A program made the translations under genes and the position numbers. Shown here piece after piece: positions 15,920 through 25,760 of a DNA stretch of 61,255 nt. Each line of letters starts with the position of its first letter. Position 1 is the stretch's first letter. The notes under the pieces are model-generated. The model did not search any database. It was not told the origin of the DNA and was given only the letters and a program-made list of their open reading frames with translations. Origin of the DNA: Pseudomonadota bacterium (GTDB lineage: Bacteria; Pseudomonadota; Alphaproteobacteria; Rhodospirillales; Magnetospirillaceae); NCBI GenBank assembly GCA_021781575.1, contig JAJXWP010000028.1, positions 1 to 61,255 of the forward strand, written 5' to 3'.

Positions 15920-16599
15920 TGAACGTGTCTCCCCACATGGCCGATGCGATCCGCCAGTTTTCGGTGTGGGTGATCCCGCTGATCCTGTCGATCACCCTGC
16001 ACGAGGCGGCGCACGGACTGACCGCCTGGCGCCTGGGCGACGACACGGCCTGGCGGATGGGCCGGGTGTCGGCCAATCCGCTGAACCATATCGATCCCTT
16101 CGGCACCCTGTTGCTGCCCGGCATGTTGTTGCTGCTGGGCGGCGGCATCCTGTTCGGCTGGGCCAAGCCGGTACCGGTCAATTTCGGCCGGTTGCGGCCG
16201 CCACGCCTGGGCATGATCCTGGTCGCCCTCGCCGGGCCTGGCGCCAATCTGGCGCTGGCCATCATTTCGGCGCTGCTGATGTATGCGGTGGTTCATCTGC
16301 CGGCCATGCTGGAGGCCTGGGCGGCGGCCAACCTGCGCAACTCCGTGGAAATCAACCTGGTACTGGCGGTGTTCAACCTGCTGCCCCTGCCGCCGCTCGA
16401 CGGAGGCCGGGTGGTGGTCGGCATCCTTCCGCGCCGCCTGGGCTGGCAGTTCTCCCGCGTCGAGCGCTACACCATGGTGATCCTGCTGGTCGGCCTGTTC
16501 CTGCTGCCCATGGTGGGCATCAACCTGTTCTATTGGGTTGTCGGGATTCCCGTCCAATACCTGATGCAGGCGCTCTACACGGTGACCGGCTTGGTGTAG
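15916..16599 (+). CDS. Site-2-protease-type (M50) membrane metalloprotease
   Basis: 227-aa multi-span protein. The zinc motif HEAAH is at 29-33 (ITLHEAAHGLTAWRLGD), and the second conserved motif, NLLPLPPLDGGR, supplies the third-ligand aspartate. It is the short rhomboid-sized M50 form without PDZ domain. Overlaps the nagZ stop (ATGATGA). A constant neighbour of scpA/scpB in many genomes; substrate unknown. Confidence 0.9.
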   Translation: MMNVSPHMADAIRQFSVWVIPLILSITLHEAAHGLTAWRLGDDTAWRMGRVSANPLNHIDPFGTLLLPGMLLLLGGGILFGWAKPVPVNFGRLRPPRLGMILVALAGPGANLALAIISALLMYAVVHLPAMLEAWAAANLRNSVEINLVLAVFNLLPLPPLDGGRVVVGILPRRLGWQFSRVERYTMVILLVGLFLLPMVGINLFYWVVGIPVQYLMQALYTVTGLV

Positions 16600-16605
16600 G
16601 GCAGG

Positions 16606-17415
16606 GTGGGCACCGACGTCGTCTTCGACGCTTTCGATCAGCCCGAGCGGGCAGCCGCGGCGGACGATACGCTGGTCGTCGACCTCGACGGTTATGAGGG
16701 GCCGATCGATGTGCTGCTGGCCTTGGCCCGCGAGCAGAAGGTCGACTTGTCGCGGATCTCAATTCTCCAGCTGGTCGAGCAGTATCTGGGCTTCATCGCC
16801 CGGCGCTGCCGGGCCAACCTGGAACTGGCCGCCGACTATCTGGTGATGGCGGCCTGGCTGGCTTTTCTCAAGTCGCGTCTGCTGCTGCCGGAGCCGAGCG
16901 GTGACGACGAGCCCAGCGGTGAAGAGATGGCGGCGGCATTGGCTTTCCAGCTGCAGAGGCTGGAGGCGATGCGGCAGGCCGGGCAGGCGCTGTTGAGCCG
17001 CCCGCGGCTGGGCCGCGACCTGTGGCCGCGTGGTAAGCCGGAAGGCCTGGGGGTGGTGGCGCGGCCGGTGTGGGATATCGGCCTCTACGATCTGTTGCGC
17101 GCCTATGGCGAGGTGAAGGCGCGGGGGACGGTCACCACGCTGCAGATCGAGGCGCCCGATCTGTTCTCACCCGACGATGCCATCCAGCGGCTGTCCGCCA
17201 TGCTGGGGCGCATGCCCCGCTGGTCGACACTGGCCAGCTTCCTGCCGGCGGGGCTCGGTGGCCTGCTTGCCAGGTCGGCATTGTCGGCGCATTTCTGCGC
17301 GGCGCTGGAGTTGTGCCGGCAGGGCCGGCTGGAGCTGCGGCAAGACGGCGGCACATTCGGCCCCATCTGGCTGCGCCCGCAGGACAGGGAGGAGGGGGAG
17401 GAGGCTGGGCGATGA
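16606..17415 (+). CDS. scpA: ScpA, condensin kleisin subunit
   Basis: 269-aa kleisin that bridges SMC heads with ScpB in chromosome condensation. Begins at GTG 16606 behind AGGGCAGG. Characteristic parts are GYEGPIDVLLALAREQKVDL and ADYLVMAAWLAFLKSRLLLP at the N-terminus and a winged-helix C-terminus. Six bases after the M50 stop; it overlaps scpB (ATGA). Confidence 0.95.
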   Translation: MGTDVVFDAFDQPERAAAADDTLVVDLDGYEGPIDVLLALAREQKVDLSRISILQLVEQYLGFIARRCRANLELAADYLVMAAWLAFLKSRLLLPEPSGDDEPSGEEMAAALAFQLQRLEAMRQAGQALLSRPRLGRDLWPRGKPEGLGVVARPVWDIGLYDLLRAYGEVKARGTVTTLQIEAPDLFSPDDAIQRLSAMLGRMPRWSTLASFLPAGLGGLLARSALSAHFCAALELCRQGRLELRQDGGTFGPIWLRPQDREEGEEAGR

Positions 17416-18056
17416 CCGATTTTCAGCATGTTCGGATGGTCGAGGCGCTGCTGTTCGCCTCGGCCGAACCGATCGACGAGGGGACCCTGGCCCAGCGCCT
17501 GCCGCAGGGTATCGATGTCGCGGCCGTTCTGGCCGATTTGCGCGATACCTATGCGGAGCGCGGGGTCAACTTGGTGCGACGTGACGGCCGCTGGGCCTTC
17601 CGCACCGCGCCCGATCTGGCGGCGGCGCTGACCGTCGAGGCGGCGGTCGAGCGCAAGCTGTCGCGGGCGGCGGTCGAGACCCTGGCCATCATCGCCTATC
17701 ACCAGCCGGTCACCCGCGCCGAGATAGAGGAGATCCGCGGCGTGGCCCTGTCCAAAGGAACGCTGGACGCCCTGTTCGAGGCCGGCTGGGTGCGGCCGCG
17801 CGGCCGCAAGCGCACGCCCGGTCGGCCGGTGCTGTGGGCGACCACGGACGCCTTTCTCGACCATTTCGGCCTGACCGCCCTCGATGACCTGCCCGGCCTC
17901 GACGAGTTGAAGGCGGCCGGCCTGCTCGACGCCCGCCCGGTGCTGTCCAGTTACGCCAACCGTGCCGGCGACCAGGGTGAGCCGGTGGACGTGGACGAGG
18001 ACCTCGACGAAGACGCCCTGGAACGACGGGCGATGGAGGCCCTGAACCTGGGTTAA
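17412..18056 (+). CDS. scpB: ScpB, condensin accessory subunit
   Basis: 214-aa dimeric winged-helix protein partnering ScpA. Diagnostic segment: LSRAAVETLAIIAYHQPVT, then RAEIEEIRGV. The ATG at 17412 overlaps the scpA stop. The C-terminus is unusually acidic (VDVDEDLDEDALE). No smc gene in the window. Confidence 0.95.
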   Translation: MTDFQHVRMVEALLFASAEPIDEGTLAQRLPQGIDVAAVLADLRDTYAERGVNLVRRDGRWAFRTAPDLAAALTVEAAVERKLSRAAVETLAIIAYHQPVTRAEIEEIRGVALSKGTLDALFEAGWVRPRGRKRTPGRPVLWATTDAFLDHFGLTALDDLPGLDELKAAGLLDARPVLSSYANRAGDQGEPVDVDEDLDEDALERRAMEALNLG

Positions 18057-18094
18057 CCAATTTCTAAGCCGTCGCCTGCCAACATGGCGGGACG

Positions 18095-18817
18095 ATGAAA
18101 GCCGCGGTCAAGATTCCCCTGGTTTATCTCCTTGCTTCGGCTGCCTGGATCGGCGGCTCGGATGTCCTGTCGGCGCATTTTTTTTCCTCGGAATTTGCCG
18201 CCATCAGCCTCTACAAAGGATGGGCCTTCTCTCTGCTGAGCGCCGGGCTGCTGTTTCTGCTGCTGCGCCGTGAGGCCGGCAAGCGCGACGCGGTGGAGAC
18301 CCGGTTGCGCCATCTGGCCATGTATGATCCCCTCACCGGCCTGCTGAACCGCGCCTCCTTCGCCGAAAACCTCGATTTCGCCGTGGCCCGGGCGTCGCGC
18401 GACGGCCGCAGGGTCGGCGTCGTGTTCGTCGACCTGGATGGGTTCAAGGGGATCAACGACGCCTATGGACACCATGTCGGCGACCAGGTGTTGAAAGAGG
18501 TCGCCGGCCGCATTCAGCGCGTGGTCCGGTCCGACGACCATGCCTGTCGTTTCGGCGGCGACGAGTTCGTCATTCTGTTCCAGGGCGAACGGGAGGAAGG
18601 CGGCGAGCGCCTGGCCGAACGGCTGATGGAAGCGGTCCAGGCGCCGGTTCGGCTCGACGGAAGAACAGTGGCGGTGAGCGCCAGCGTCGGCTACGCAGTC
18701 TATCCCGACCACGGTGTCCTGGGCGAAGATCTGCTGCGAGCGGCCGACCTGGCGATGTACCGGGTCAAGGAACTGGGCAAGAACGCCACGCTCGAGGCGC
18801 CGCCTTTCGCCGCCTGA
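18095..18817 (+). CDS. Membrane-anchored GGDEF diguanylate cyclase
   Basis: 240 aa: two N-terminal membrane helices (IPLVYLLASAAWIGG and AISLYKGWAFSLLSAGLLF), a short linker, then a GGDEF domain (YDPLTGLLNRASF, the active-site loop RFGGDEFVILF, SVGYAVYP). The active-site motif is intact, so it should synthesise c-di-GMP. There is no obvious RxxD inhibitory site before the motif. It stands 38 bases after scpB and may be read through from it. Confidence 0.92.
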   Translation: MKAAVKIPLVYLLASAAWIGGSDVLSAHFFSSEFAAISLYKGWAFSLLSAGLLFLLLRREAGKRDAVETRLRHLAMYDPLTGLLNRASFAENLDFAVARASRDGRRVGVVFVDLDGFKGINDAYGHHVGDQVLKEVAGRIQRVVRSDDHACRFGGDEFVILFQGEREEGGERLAERLMEAVQAPVRLDGRTVAVSASVGYAVYPDHGVLGEDLLRAADLAMYRVKELGKNATLEAPPFAA

Positions 18818-18942
18818 CACCATTCAATCAGGCGGTTCACGCCAACTGACCGTGCGAAATGGGCTCAGGGCGCGTCCGGGCATTGCCCGGCGCGGTTTCT
18901 TTTGCCATGATCCGCCGAACCGAATTGGGAGAAGTTGCACAG

Positions 18943-19182
18943 ATGGGTTCAATGAGCTTATGGCATTGGCTGGTGGTGCTGGCCATCGTCCTGCTGCTGT
19001 TCGGCACCGGGCGGGTGTCCAACCTGATGGGAGACTTGGCCAAGGGCGTGAAGGCGTTCAAGAAGGGCCTGCAGGAGGACGAGGACGACGCTCAGCCACG
19101 CAGCGAGCAGCCGAAGGTGCTCACCGCCGACGCGGCGAAGCCGGTTCCGTCGACCGAAAAGGATGAGGCGGCGAAACATTAG
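18943..19182 (+). CDS. tatA: TatA, twin-arginine translocase pore subunit
   Basis: 79-aa protein: a short membrane helix ([15 protein letters not shown]), an amphipathic helix ([21 protein letters not shown]), then an acidic tail. ATG at 18943 follows GGGAGAAG. It multimerises to let folded proteins cross the inner membrane. First gene of tatABC. Confidence 0.95.
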   Translation: MGSMSLWHWLVVLAIVLLLFGTGRVSNLMGDLAKGVKAFKKGLQEDEDDAQPRSEQPKVLTADAAKPVPSTEKDEAAKH

Positions 19183-19197
19183 CCGGGAACGCCCGCC

Positions 19198-19761
19198 ATG
19201 TTTGATATCGCCTGGTCGGAACTGGCTCTGATCGGCGCCGTGGCGCTGGTCGTCATCGGGCCGAAGGACCTGCCCAAGGTGATGCGCACCTTAGGCCAGT
19301 GGACTCGGAAGGCGCGGCTTCTCGCCAACGAATTCCAGCATAATGTCGACGAGATGATGCGGCAGGCCGAACTGGACGACGTCCGGCGCCAGATTCAGTC
19401 GGTCAATCCGGCGGCAGTGAAGGCGAAAGTCGAGGAAATGGTCGGCGCCAAGGAAATCGAAGAGGCGCTGGTCGCCCGACCGGCATTCGCCGTCGTTGAG
19501 CCCCAGACGGCATCCGCCGTCGTTGAGCCCCAGACGGCATCCGCCGTCGTTGAGCCCCAGACGGCATCCGCCGTCGTTGAGCCGACCCCGGCATCCGCCG
19601 TCGTTGAGCCGACCCCGGCATCCGCCGTCGTTGAGCCGACCCCGGCATCCGCCGTCGTTGAGCCGACCCCGGCCGAGGTGGCCGTCGCGCCGGCCGCACC
19701 GGTCGATCATGCCGGCACCGCTCGGGCGGATGACAAGAAACAAAGCGAAACCCACCCGTGA
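19198..19761 (+). CDS. tatB: TatB, twin-arginine translocase receptor subunit, with 9-aa repeats
   Basis: 187 aa. The N-terminus [19 protein letters not shown] and [21 protein letters not shown] is a standard TatB. The cytoplasmic tail carries seven tandem copies of a 9-residue unit (A-S-A-V-V-E-P-Q-T or A-V-V-E-P-T-P-A-S type) encoded by a 27-bp minisatellite. TatB with TatC forms the signal-peptide receptor; the repeat tail is unlikely to be needed for that. GTG of tatC overlaps its stop. Confidence 0.95.
   Translation: MFDIAWSELALIGAVALVVIGPKDLPKVMRTLGQWTRKARLLANEFQHNVDEMMRQAELDDVRRQIQSVNPAAVKAKVEEMVGAKEIEEALVARPAFAVVEPQTASAVVEPQTASAVVEPQTASAVVEPTPASAVVEPTPASAVVEPTPASAVVEPTPAEVAVAPAAPVDHAGTARADDKKQSETHP
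19483..19671 (+). repeat. 27-bp tandem repeat, 7 copies, inside tatB
   Basis: Seven perfect-length units from 19483. The first three end GAGCCCCAGACG and the last four GAGCCGACCCCG; within each subgroup copies are nearly identical. Such homogeneity implies recent slippage or gene conversion and likely copy-number variation between strains. Length changes stay in frame. Confidence 0.95.
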
Positions 19762-20579
19762 CGGAAAATCCCGACGACAACAAGATGCCGCTGCTCGAGC
19801 ATCTGATCGAGTTGCGGCGGCGGCTGATGATCTCGTCGGTTGCCTTTTTCGTCGTGTTCGGCGTGTGCTACTATTTCGCCAAGGACATCTACGGCTTCCT
19901 GGTCCATCCACTGGCCGAGATCCTGGCCGCGCATGGCGACCACAACCGGCGGATGATCTACACCGCCCTGACCGAGGCCTTCTTCACCTATATGAAGGTG
20001 GCGGCCTTCGCCGCGGCGTTCCTGTGCTTTCCGGTATGGGCCGGGCAGTTGTGGGCGTTCGTCGCGCCGGGTCTCTACAAGCACGAAAAGAAGGCCTTCG
20101 CACCGTTCCTGGTGGCCACTCCGATCCTCTTTCTTGCCGGCGCCGCCACGGTCTATTTCCTTGTGCTGCCGGTCGCCTGGAAGTTTTTCATTTCGTTCGA
20201 GTCCATGGGGGTCGACACCGGTGGCCTGCCCATCCAGTTGGAAGCCAAGGTCGGCGAATACCTGTCGCTGGTGATGAAGCTGATCTTCGCTTTCGGCATC
20301 GCCTTCCAGATGCCGGTGCTGCTGACCCTGCTCAGCCGAGTGGGCATCATCACCGCCGCCGACCTGGTGGCCAAGCGGCGCTATGCGATCGTTGTCATCT
20401 TCATCGTCGCCGCCGTGCTGACGCCGCCCGACATGATCAGCCAGCTGTCCCTGGCCGTCCCCATGCTGGTTCTCTACGAGATCTCGATTCTGTCCTGTCG
20501 CTGGGTGGAGAGGGATCGTCGACAGGTCGAGGACGCCAAGCCGGAAGATCCCATCGAGGAAACCGATTTCAATGCCTGA
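19758..20579 (+). CDS. tatC: TatC, twin-arginine translocase core subunit
   Basis: 273-aa protein with six membrane helices. It has [15 protein letters not shown] near the N-terminus, and conserved FSYMK-like [13 protein letters not shown] and [20 protein letters not shown] segments. Starts at GTG 19758 overlapping the tatB stop. It recognises the twin-arginine signal. The acidic tail overlaps the following MBL-fold gene by 8 bases. Confidence 0.96.
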   Translation: MTENPDDNKMPLLEHLIELRRRLMISSVAFFVVFGVCYYFAKDIYGFLVHPLAEILAAHGDHNRRMIYTALTEAFFTYMKVAAFAAAFLCFPVWAGQLWAFVAPGLYKHEKKAFAPFLVATPILFLAGAATVYFLVLPVAWKFFISFESMGVDTGGLPIQLEAKVGEYLSLVMKLIFAFGIAFQMPVLLTLLSRVGIITAADLVAKRRYAIVVIFIVAAVLTPPDMISQLSLAVPMLVLYEISILSCRWVERDRRQVEDAKPEDPIEETDFNA

Positions 20580-21234
20580 TGCTACTCCCCTCAAGGTCGC
20601 GGTCGTCCCGGTGACGCCGTTCGAACAGAATTGCTCGCTGGTCTGGTGCACGCGGACCATGAAGGGCGCGGTCGTCGACCCTGGCGGCGACCTCGACGAG
20701 GTGACCGCGGCGGCCGCCGACAACAATGTGACCGTCGAGAGAATCCTGGTCACCCACGGCCATCTCGACCATGCCGGCGCGGCGGCGGACCTGGCCGAGC
20801 GCCTGGGGGTGCCGATCGAAGGACCGCAACGGGAAGACGCGTTCTGGATCGACCGCATGGTCGAAACCGGCCAGGCCTACGGCATGTCGCATTGCCGCTC
20901 GTTCACGCCCGACCGCTGGCTGGAAGACGGGGACTCGGTGATGGTCGGCGAGGAGCGATTCCAGGTCATCCATTGCCCGGGCCATACGCCGGGTCATGTG
21001 GTCTTCTACCATGCCGTGGCGCGGCTGGCCTTCGTCGGCGACGTCCTGTTCCGCGGCTCGATCGGCCGCACCGACTTTCCGCGCGGCGACCACCCGGCGC
21101 TGATCCGCTCGATCCGCACCAAGCTTTGGCCTTTGGGCGACGATGTGAGCTTCGTCCCCGGTCACGGGCCGGCATCGACCTTCGGGTTCGAGCGGCGCAG
21201 CAATCCGTTCGTCGGCGACGGCCTCGGCGACTGA
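20572..21234 (+). CDS. MBL-fold metallohydrolase, YcbL/glyoxalase II-like
   Basis: 220-aa metallo-beta-lactamase-fold protein. Di-metal ligands: THGHLDHAG, then [30 protein letters not shown] and VPGHGP. It resembles YcbL-type hydrolases, which act on small thioesters such as S-lactoylglutathione or on unknown substrates. ATG overlaps tatC by 8 bases. Confidence 0.88.
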   Translation: MPDATPLKVAVVPVTPFEQNCSLVWCTRTMKGAVVDPGGDLDEVTAAAADNNVTVERILVTHGHLDHAGAAADLAERLGVPIEGPQREDAFWIDRMVETGQAYGMSHCRSFTPDRWLEDGDSVMVGEERFQVIHCPGHTPGHVVFYHAVARLAFVGDVLFRGSIGRTDFPRGDHPALIRSIRTKLWPLGDDVSFVPGHGPASTFGFERRSNPFVGDGLGD

Positions 21235-21343
21235 CAAGCCGATCCGCCACGGCCGTGTCTCCGGCGAACAGAAGCCGGGAGCGGGTGCGGCGGAACCATT
21301 CGGCGAGGTCGGCCGTTAACTCTCCCGAAGACGGAGGGTGCAT

Positions 21344-21610
21344 ATGTCGATCATCGCGTGGGTGGTTCTTGGACTCATTGCCGGGTTTATCGCCAGCAAG
21401 ATCGTCAACAAGAGCGGAGCGGGTATAATCCTGGACATCGTTCTCGGGGTCGTCGGTGCGTTCGTCGGGGGCATCATCTTCGACTTCGTCGGCGGCAGCG
21501 GCGTGACCGGATTCAATCTATGGAGTCTGTTCGTCGCCGTGGTCGGGGCGATCGTCGTATTGGTGATCTATCACGCCATCGCCGGGCGGCGCAGTTCACC
21601 TACCCCCTGA
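21344..21610 (+). CDS. GlsB/YeaQ/YmgE-family stress membrane protein
   Basis: 88-aa small membrane protein: MSIIAWVVLGLIAGFIASK, a Gly-rich second helix (GIILDIVLGVVGAFVGGII) and a third helix at the C-terminus. This is the transglycosylase-associated (Tag) family, often stress-induced, function unclear. ATG at 21344 has GGAGG 6 bases before it; a GTG two codons upstream is less well placed. Its last bases overlap the convergent flavoprotein gene. Confidence 0.88.
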   Translation: MSIIAWVVLGLIAGFIASKIVNKSGAGIILDIVLGVVGAFVGGIIFDFVGGSGVTGFNLWSLFVAVVGAIVVLVIYHAIAGRRSSPTP

Positions 21611-22811
21611 GCCAGGCCAAGGCGCCGCGGCCGGCCGCGGCGCCCGTGGCGAAGCAGGCTTGCAGCAGGTAGCCGCCGGTCGGCGCCTCCCAGTCGAGCA
21701 TCTCACCGGCGACGAACACACCGGGGCGGGCGCGCAGCATGAAGCGGTCGTCAAGCTCGCCCAGGTCGATGCCGCCTGCGGTGGAGATCGCCCGCTCCAG
21801 GGGCTGGCAGCCGGTGAGGACCAGGGGAACGGCCTTGATCAAGGCGACCAGGTCCGCCGCCTGGTCGGGAAGGGATGGTCCGGCGGCTTCCCGCAGCAGG
21901 TTGATCGCGACGGGTGCGAGGCCCAGCGTTTTCTTCAAGAACGTGGATTGGGATTGGCCGCGCCGCGGCCGGTCAAGCCGGCGGGCCAAGTCCGGCGCGG
22001 CGATGTCGGGGCAGAGGTCGACCGTGGCCACGGCGCGGTCGTGGTCGGCGATGGCGTCACGCAGAAAGGCGGACAAGGCATAGACCGGGCCGCCCTCGAT
22101 GCCGTAGGCGGTGACCATCGCCTCGCCGCGGACGGTGCGGCCGGCGAAGGACAGCGCCACGGTCTTCAAGGGGTGGCCCTCAAACCGCTGGCGGAAGACC
22201 TCCGACCAGGCGATGGTGAAACCGCAATTGGCCGGCCGCAGGGGCGTCACCGACAGGCCCTCCGCCGCCACGGCGCCGACCCAGCTGCCGTCCGAGCCCA
22301 ATTTCGGCCAGCTGGCTCCGCCCAGGGCGAGGATCGTCACCGCGGGGTTCACCGTCTCGGTTGTTCCGTCCCGCCGGCGGAAGATCAGGCGGCCGGCCGG
22401 GTCCCAGCCGGCCCAATGGCGGCGCAGCTGAAAGCGGACGCCTTGCGCCGCCAGCCGGGCCAGCCAGGCCCGCAACAACGGCGACGCCTTGAGCGATCTG
22501 GGGAAGACCCGGCCGCTGGAGCCGACGAAGATGGGTTGGCCGAGATCCTCGCACCAGCGGCAGAGTGCCGCGGGGGGAAAGGCGCGAATGGCATCCTCCA
22601 GGGCCGGCCGGGCCGAACCATAGCGCGACAGCAAGCGTTCCAGCTGTTCCGAATGGGTGAGGTTGAGGCCGCCGCGGCCGGCCATCAGCAGCTTGCGCCC
22701 CACCGACGGCATGCGGTCGTAGACGGTGACGGCCAGCCCCGCCCCGCTCAGCACCTCGGCGGCCATCAGGCCGGCCGGCCCGCCGCCGATCACCGCCACC
22801 ACCGGACCCAT
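21600..22811 (-). CDS. BaiN/HI0933-type FAD-dependent oxidoreductase
   Basis: 403-aa flavoprotein. The N-terminal Rossmann dinucleotide site is VAVIGGGPAGLMAAEVL; SVGRKLLMAGRGGLNLTHSE follows and is diagnostic of the YhiN/HI0933 group (the PP_4765-like subgroup fits the length). The C-terminus has FVAGEMLDWEAPTGGYLLQ. Enzymatic substrate unknown. Divergent from serS. Confidence 0.88.
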   Translation of the reverse strand: MGPVVAVIGGGPAGLMAAEVLSGAGLAVTVYDRMPSVGRKLLMAGRGGLNLTHSEQLERLLSRYGSARPALEDAIRAFPPAALCRWCEDLGQPIFVGSSGRVFPRSLKASPLLRAWLARLAAQGVRFQLRRHWAGWDPAGRLIFRRRDGTTETVNPAVTILALGGASWPKLGSDGSWVGAVAAEGLSVTPLRPANCGFTIAWSEVFRQRFEGHPLKTVALSFAGRTVRGEAMVTAYGIEGGPVYALSAFLRDAIADHDRAVATVDLCPDIAAPDLARRLDRPRRGQSQSTFLKKTLGLAPVAINLLREAAGPSLPDQAADLVALIKAVPLVLTGCQPLERAISTAGGIDLGELDDRFMLRARPGVFVAGEMLDWEAPTGGYLLQACFATGAAAGRGALAWLRG

Positions 22812-23006
22812 CGCCGCACCTCCCTGCTATTGTCCTGAAGCCTGGCCCGCACTATAACCGGCAGCAACGAATTGGTCCCTCGTGCTCTGACCCATTCGGG
22901 CGGCCGGCCATCCGAATGAGTGAGAGCGCAATGTTTCAAGCGTTTGCGCGGTGATGCCGACGCTTGATGGTGACGCAAGTCCCGGCATCGCCGCACAAGG
23001 GGAATC

Positions 23007-24284
23007 ATGCACGACATCAAGTTCATTCGCGACAATCCGGCTGCCTTCGACGCGGGTCTGGCCCGCCGCGGCCTGGCCGCCGCCTCGTTGGCCGTTCTCC
23101 AGCTCGACCAGCGGCGCCGCGCCGCGCAAACCGCCTTCCAGGAGATGCAGGCGCGGCGCAATGAGGTGTCGAAGCAGATCGGCCAGGTCAAGAAGCAAGG
23201 CGGCGACGCTCAGGCGCTGATGGACGAGGTGGCGTCGCTGAAGGATCGAACCGCCGCCGCCGAGGCCGAGGAAAAAGCGGCAGCCGAAGAAATGGACGGC
23301 CTCTTGATGGCGATCCCCAACCTGCCGGGCGATGACGTGCCGGCCGGCACGGACGAGACGGCCAATGTGGAGCTGCGCCGGGTCGGTGAGCCGAGGGCTT
23401 TCGATTTCCAGCCGCTGGAGCACGACGCCGTCGGCGAGAAACTGGGGATGATGGATTTTGGCGCCGCGGCCAAACTGTCCGGGGCGCGCTTCGTCGTGCT
23501 GAAAGGCCTGCTGGCGCGGCTGGAGAGGGCGCTCGGCGCCTTCATGCTCGACCTGCATACCGGGCAATTCGGCTATACTGAAGTCAATCCGCCGTTCCTC
23601 GTCCGCGACGAGGCGCTGTACGGCACCGGGCAATTGCCGAAATTCGGCGAAGACCTGTTCCGCGCCAACACCGGCCATTGGCTGATCCCCACCGCCGAAG
23701 TGCCGTTGACCAATCTGGTCAATGGCGAAATCCTCGACGAGGCGGCCCTGCCGCTGCGGTTCACCGCGCAAACCCAGTGCTTCCGCTCGGAGGCCGGGGC
23801 GGCCGGAAAGGATACCCGCGGAATGATCCGGCAGCACCAGTTCAGCAAGGTGGAACTGGTCAGCATCGCCCATCCCGAGCACTCGGAGGAAGAGCATCGG
23901 CGGATGACCGCCTGTGCCGAGGAAGTACTGAAGCGTCTTGGCCTGCCTTACCGCGTCATCGTCCTGTGCACCGGCGACATGGGTTTTTCGGCCCGCAAGA
24001 CCTACGACATCGAGGTCTGGCTGCCGGGGCAGAACGCCTATCGCGAGATCTCCAGCTGCTCAGATTGCGGCGATTTCCAGGCGCGACGGATGAACGCCCG
24101 GTTCCGCCCGACGGGCGAGAAGGGGACCCGCTTCGTCCACACGTTGAACGGTTCCGGCCTGGCGGTCGGCCGGACGCTGGTCGCGGTGCTGGAAAATTAC
24201 CAGCAGGCGGACGGTGGCGTCGCCGTGCCCGAAGCGCTGCGCCCGTACATGGGCGGGATCGACGTCATTTCCCCGCATGTTTGA
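23007..24284 (+). CDS. serS: Seryl-tRNA synthetase
   Basis: 425-aa class II synthetase. An N-terminal coiled-coil arm (~25-105, rich in Lys/Glu/Ala) binds the long variable arm of tRNA-Ser. The catalytic core carries motif 2 [21 protein letters not shown] and motif 3 [23 protein letters not shown] at 23007 follows AAGGGGAATC. Overlaps surE by 8 bases. Confidence 0.97.
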   Translation: MHDIKFIRDNPAAFDAGLARRGLAAASLAVLQLDQRRRAAQTAFQEMQARRNEVSKQIGQVKKQGGDAQALMDEVASLKDRTAAAEAEEKAAAEEMDGLLMAIPNLPGDDVPAGTDETANVELRRVGEPRAFDFQPLEHDAVGEKLGMMDFGAAAKLSGARFVVLKGLLARLERALGAFMLDLHTGQFGYTEVNPPFLVRDEALYGTGQLPKFGEDLFRANTGHWLIPTAEVPLTNLVNGEILDEAALPLRFTAQTQCFRSEAGAAGKDTRGMIRQHQFSKVELVSIAHPEHSEEEHRRMTACAEEVLKRLGLPYRVIVLCTGDMGFSARKTYDIEVWLPGQNAYREISSCSDCGDFQARRMNARFRPTGEKGTRFVHTLNGSGLAVGRTLVAVLENYQQADGGVAVPEALRPYMGGIDVISPHV

Positions 24285-25059
24285 TCCGCTGCCCGATCTG
24301 TCTGCGGCCCGCATCCTCGTCAGCAATGACGACGGCATCGACGCGCCGGGGCTCAAGGTCCTCGAGCGGGTGGCCAAGGCCCTGTCGAGGGACGTCTGGG
24401 TTGTCGCGCCCGAGGCCGAGCAAAGCGCCGTCGCCCATTCCCTGACGGTGCGCCGGCCGCTGCGTATCCGCCAATTGGCGCGCCGGCGCTACGCCGTCGA
24501 CGGAACGCCGACCGACAGCGTATTGCTGGGAATCCGCCATGTCCTCAAGGGCAAGCGGCCGGATCTGCTGTTGTCCGGGGTGAACCGCGGCGCCAATCTG
24601 GGCGAGGATGTGACCTATTCGGGAACGGTGGCGGCGGCCATGGAGGGAACCCTGCTGGGAATCCCCTCCATCGCCCTTTCCCAGATGATCGCCGGCGACC
24701 AGCCGGTGCGATGGTCGACCGCCGAGCATTGGGCGGGCATCGTCATCCGTCGCCTGATGTCCAGCGGCTGGCCGCACAACGTGCTGATCAACGTCAATTT
24801 TCCCGATCTGCCCCACGGCCAGGTGGCCGGTATCGAGGTGGTCCGGCAAGGTAAGCGGAAGTTGGGCGACGAATTGTCGGAACGCATCGACCCGCGCGGC
24901 CAGACCTATTTCTGGGTGGGCGGCCAGCGGCTCGAGGATCGCGGCATTCCGGGCACCGATCTCGAGGCGGTATGTCGTGGCGCCGTGTCGGTGACGCCGC
25001 TCTGCGTCGATTTCACCGCGACCGAGGCGATGACGCGCTTGCAGACGGCCTTCCGATGA
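24277..25059 (+). CDS. surE: SurE, 5'/3'-nucleotidase
   Basis: 260-aa stationary-phase survival nucleotidase. The metal site [13 protein letters not shown] (N17, D18, D19) and [20 protein letters not shown] are the family hallmarks. ATG 24277 overlaps the serS stop, and its own stop overlaps pcm, giving the classical surE-pcm pair with the NlpD-like gene after it. Confidence 0.96.
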   Translation: MFDPLPDLSAARILVSNDDGIDAPGLKVLERVAKALSRDVWVVAPEAEQSAVAHSLTVRRPLRIRQLARRRYAVDGTPTDSVLLGIRHVLKGKRPDLLLSGVNRGANLGEDVTYSGTVAAAMEGTLLGIPSIALSQMIAGDQPVRWSTAEHWAGIVIRRLMSSGWPHNVLINVNFPDLPHGQVAGIEVVRQGKRKLGDELSERIDPRGQTYFWVGGQRLEDRGIPGTDLEAVCRGAVSVTPLCVDFTATEAMTRLQTAFR

Positions 25060-25694
25060 GCGGCGAAGCGCGAAAAATCCGCCTGATCATGGACTTGCGG
25101 CGCTCCGGCGTCACCGATACGCGAGTCCTGTCGGCGATCGAGCGCGTGTCGCGCGACCTGTTCGTTCCCGAGCCCTTCCTCGACCAGGCCTACGAGAACA
25201 CCGCCCTTCCCATCGGGCAGGGGCAGACGGTCAGCCAGCCCCTGGTGGTGGCCTTGATGACCCAGGCGCTGGAACTGGGCGACCGGATGAAGGTGCTGGA
25301 GATTGGTACCGGCTCCGGTTATCAGGCAGCGGTGCTGGCCAAGCTGTGCCGCCGGGTGTACACGGTCGAGCGCTACAAGGCGCTGCTCGCCGAAGCCGAG
25401 CGCCGGTTTCGTACCCTGCAGGTGCACAACATCACCGCCATCGCCGGCGACGGCAGCCGCGGCTGGCCCGAGCAGGCGCCCTTCGACCGCATTCTGGTTA
25501 CGGCGGCCGCCGAACGGATGCCGTCGGCGCTGTTTGACCAACTGGCCGAAGGAGGGGTGATGGTTCTCCCCATGGGTTGCCAGGGCGCCGAGCAGGAGGT
25601 GCAGCGGGTCCGCAAGCGCGACGGCAAGGCCGAAGTCGAGCGGTTGTTTCCGGTGCGTTTCGTTCCGTTGGTGGCGGGCGACCTTCCGGAATAG
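25056..25694 (+). CDS. pcm: Protein-L-isoaspartate O-methyltransferase
   Basis: 212-aa SAM methyltransferase that initiates repair of isoaspartyl residues. SAM-binding motif VLEIGTGSGYQAAVLAKL, the earlier substrate segment IGQGQTVSQPLVVALMTQAL and FDRILVTAAAERMP are visible. ATG overlaps the surE stop (ATGA). Confidence 0.95.
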   Translation: MSGEARKIRLIMDLRRSGVTDTRVLSAIERVSRDLFVPEPFLDQAYENTALPIGQGQTVSQPLVVALMTQALELGDRMKVLEIGTGSGYQAAVLAKLCRRVYTVERYKALLAEAERRFRTLQVHNITAIAGDGSRGWPEQAPFDRILVTAAAERMPSALFDQLAEGGVMVLPMGCQGAEQEVQRVRKRDGKAEVERLFPVRFVPLVAGDLPE

Positions 25695-25760
25695 GAGGGA
25701 CGGCCGATTGAGTGGTGCGGCCATTGAAGGGGCGGGGCTGCTCATATAGTGTCATCGCCT

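Noticed and set aside
19483-19671. CRISPR-like array
   Set aside because: The units are contiguous without spacers and lie in frame within tatB.
19403-19911. Arg/Gly-rich repetitive ORFs antisense to tatB
   Set aside because: They are produced by reading the 27-bp minisatellite backwards; no independent support.
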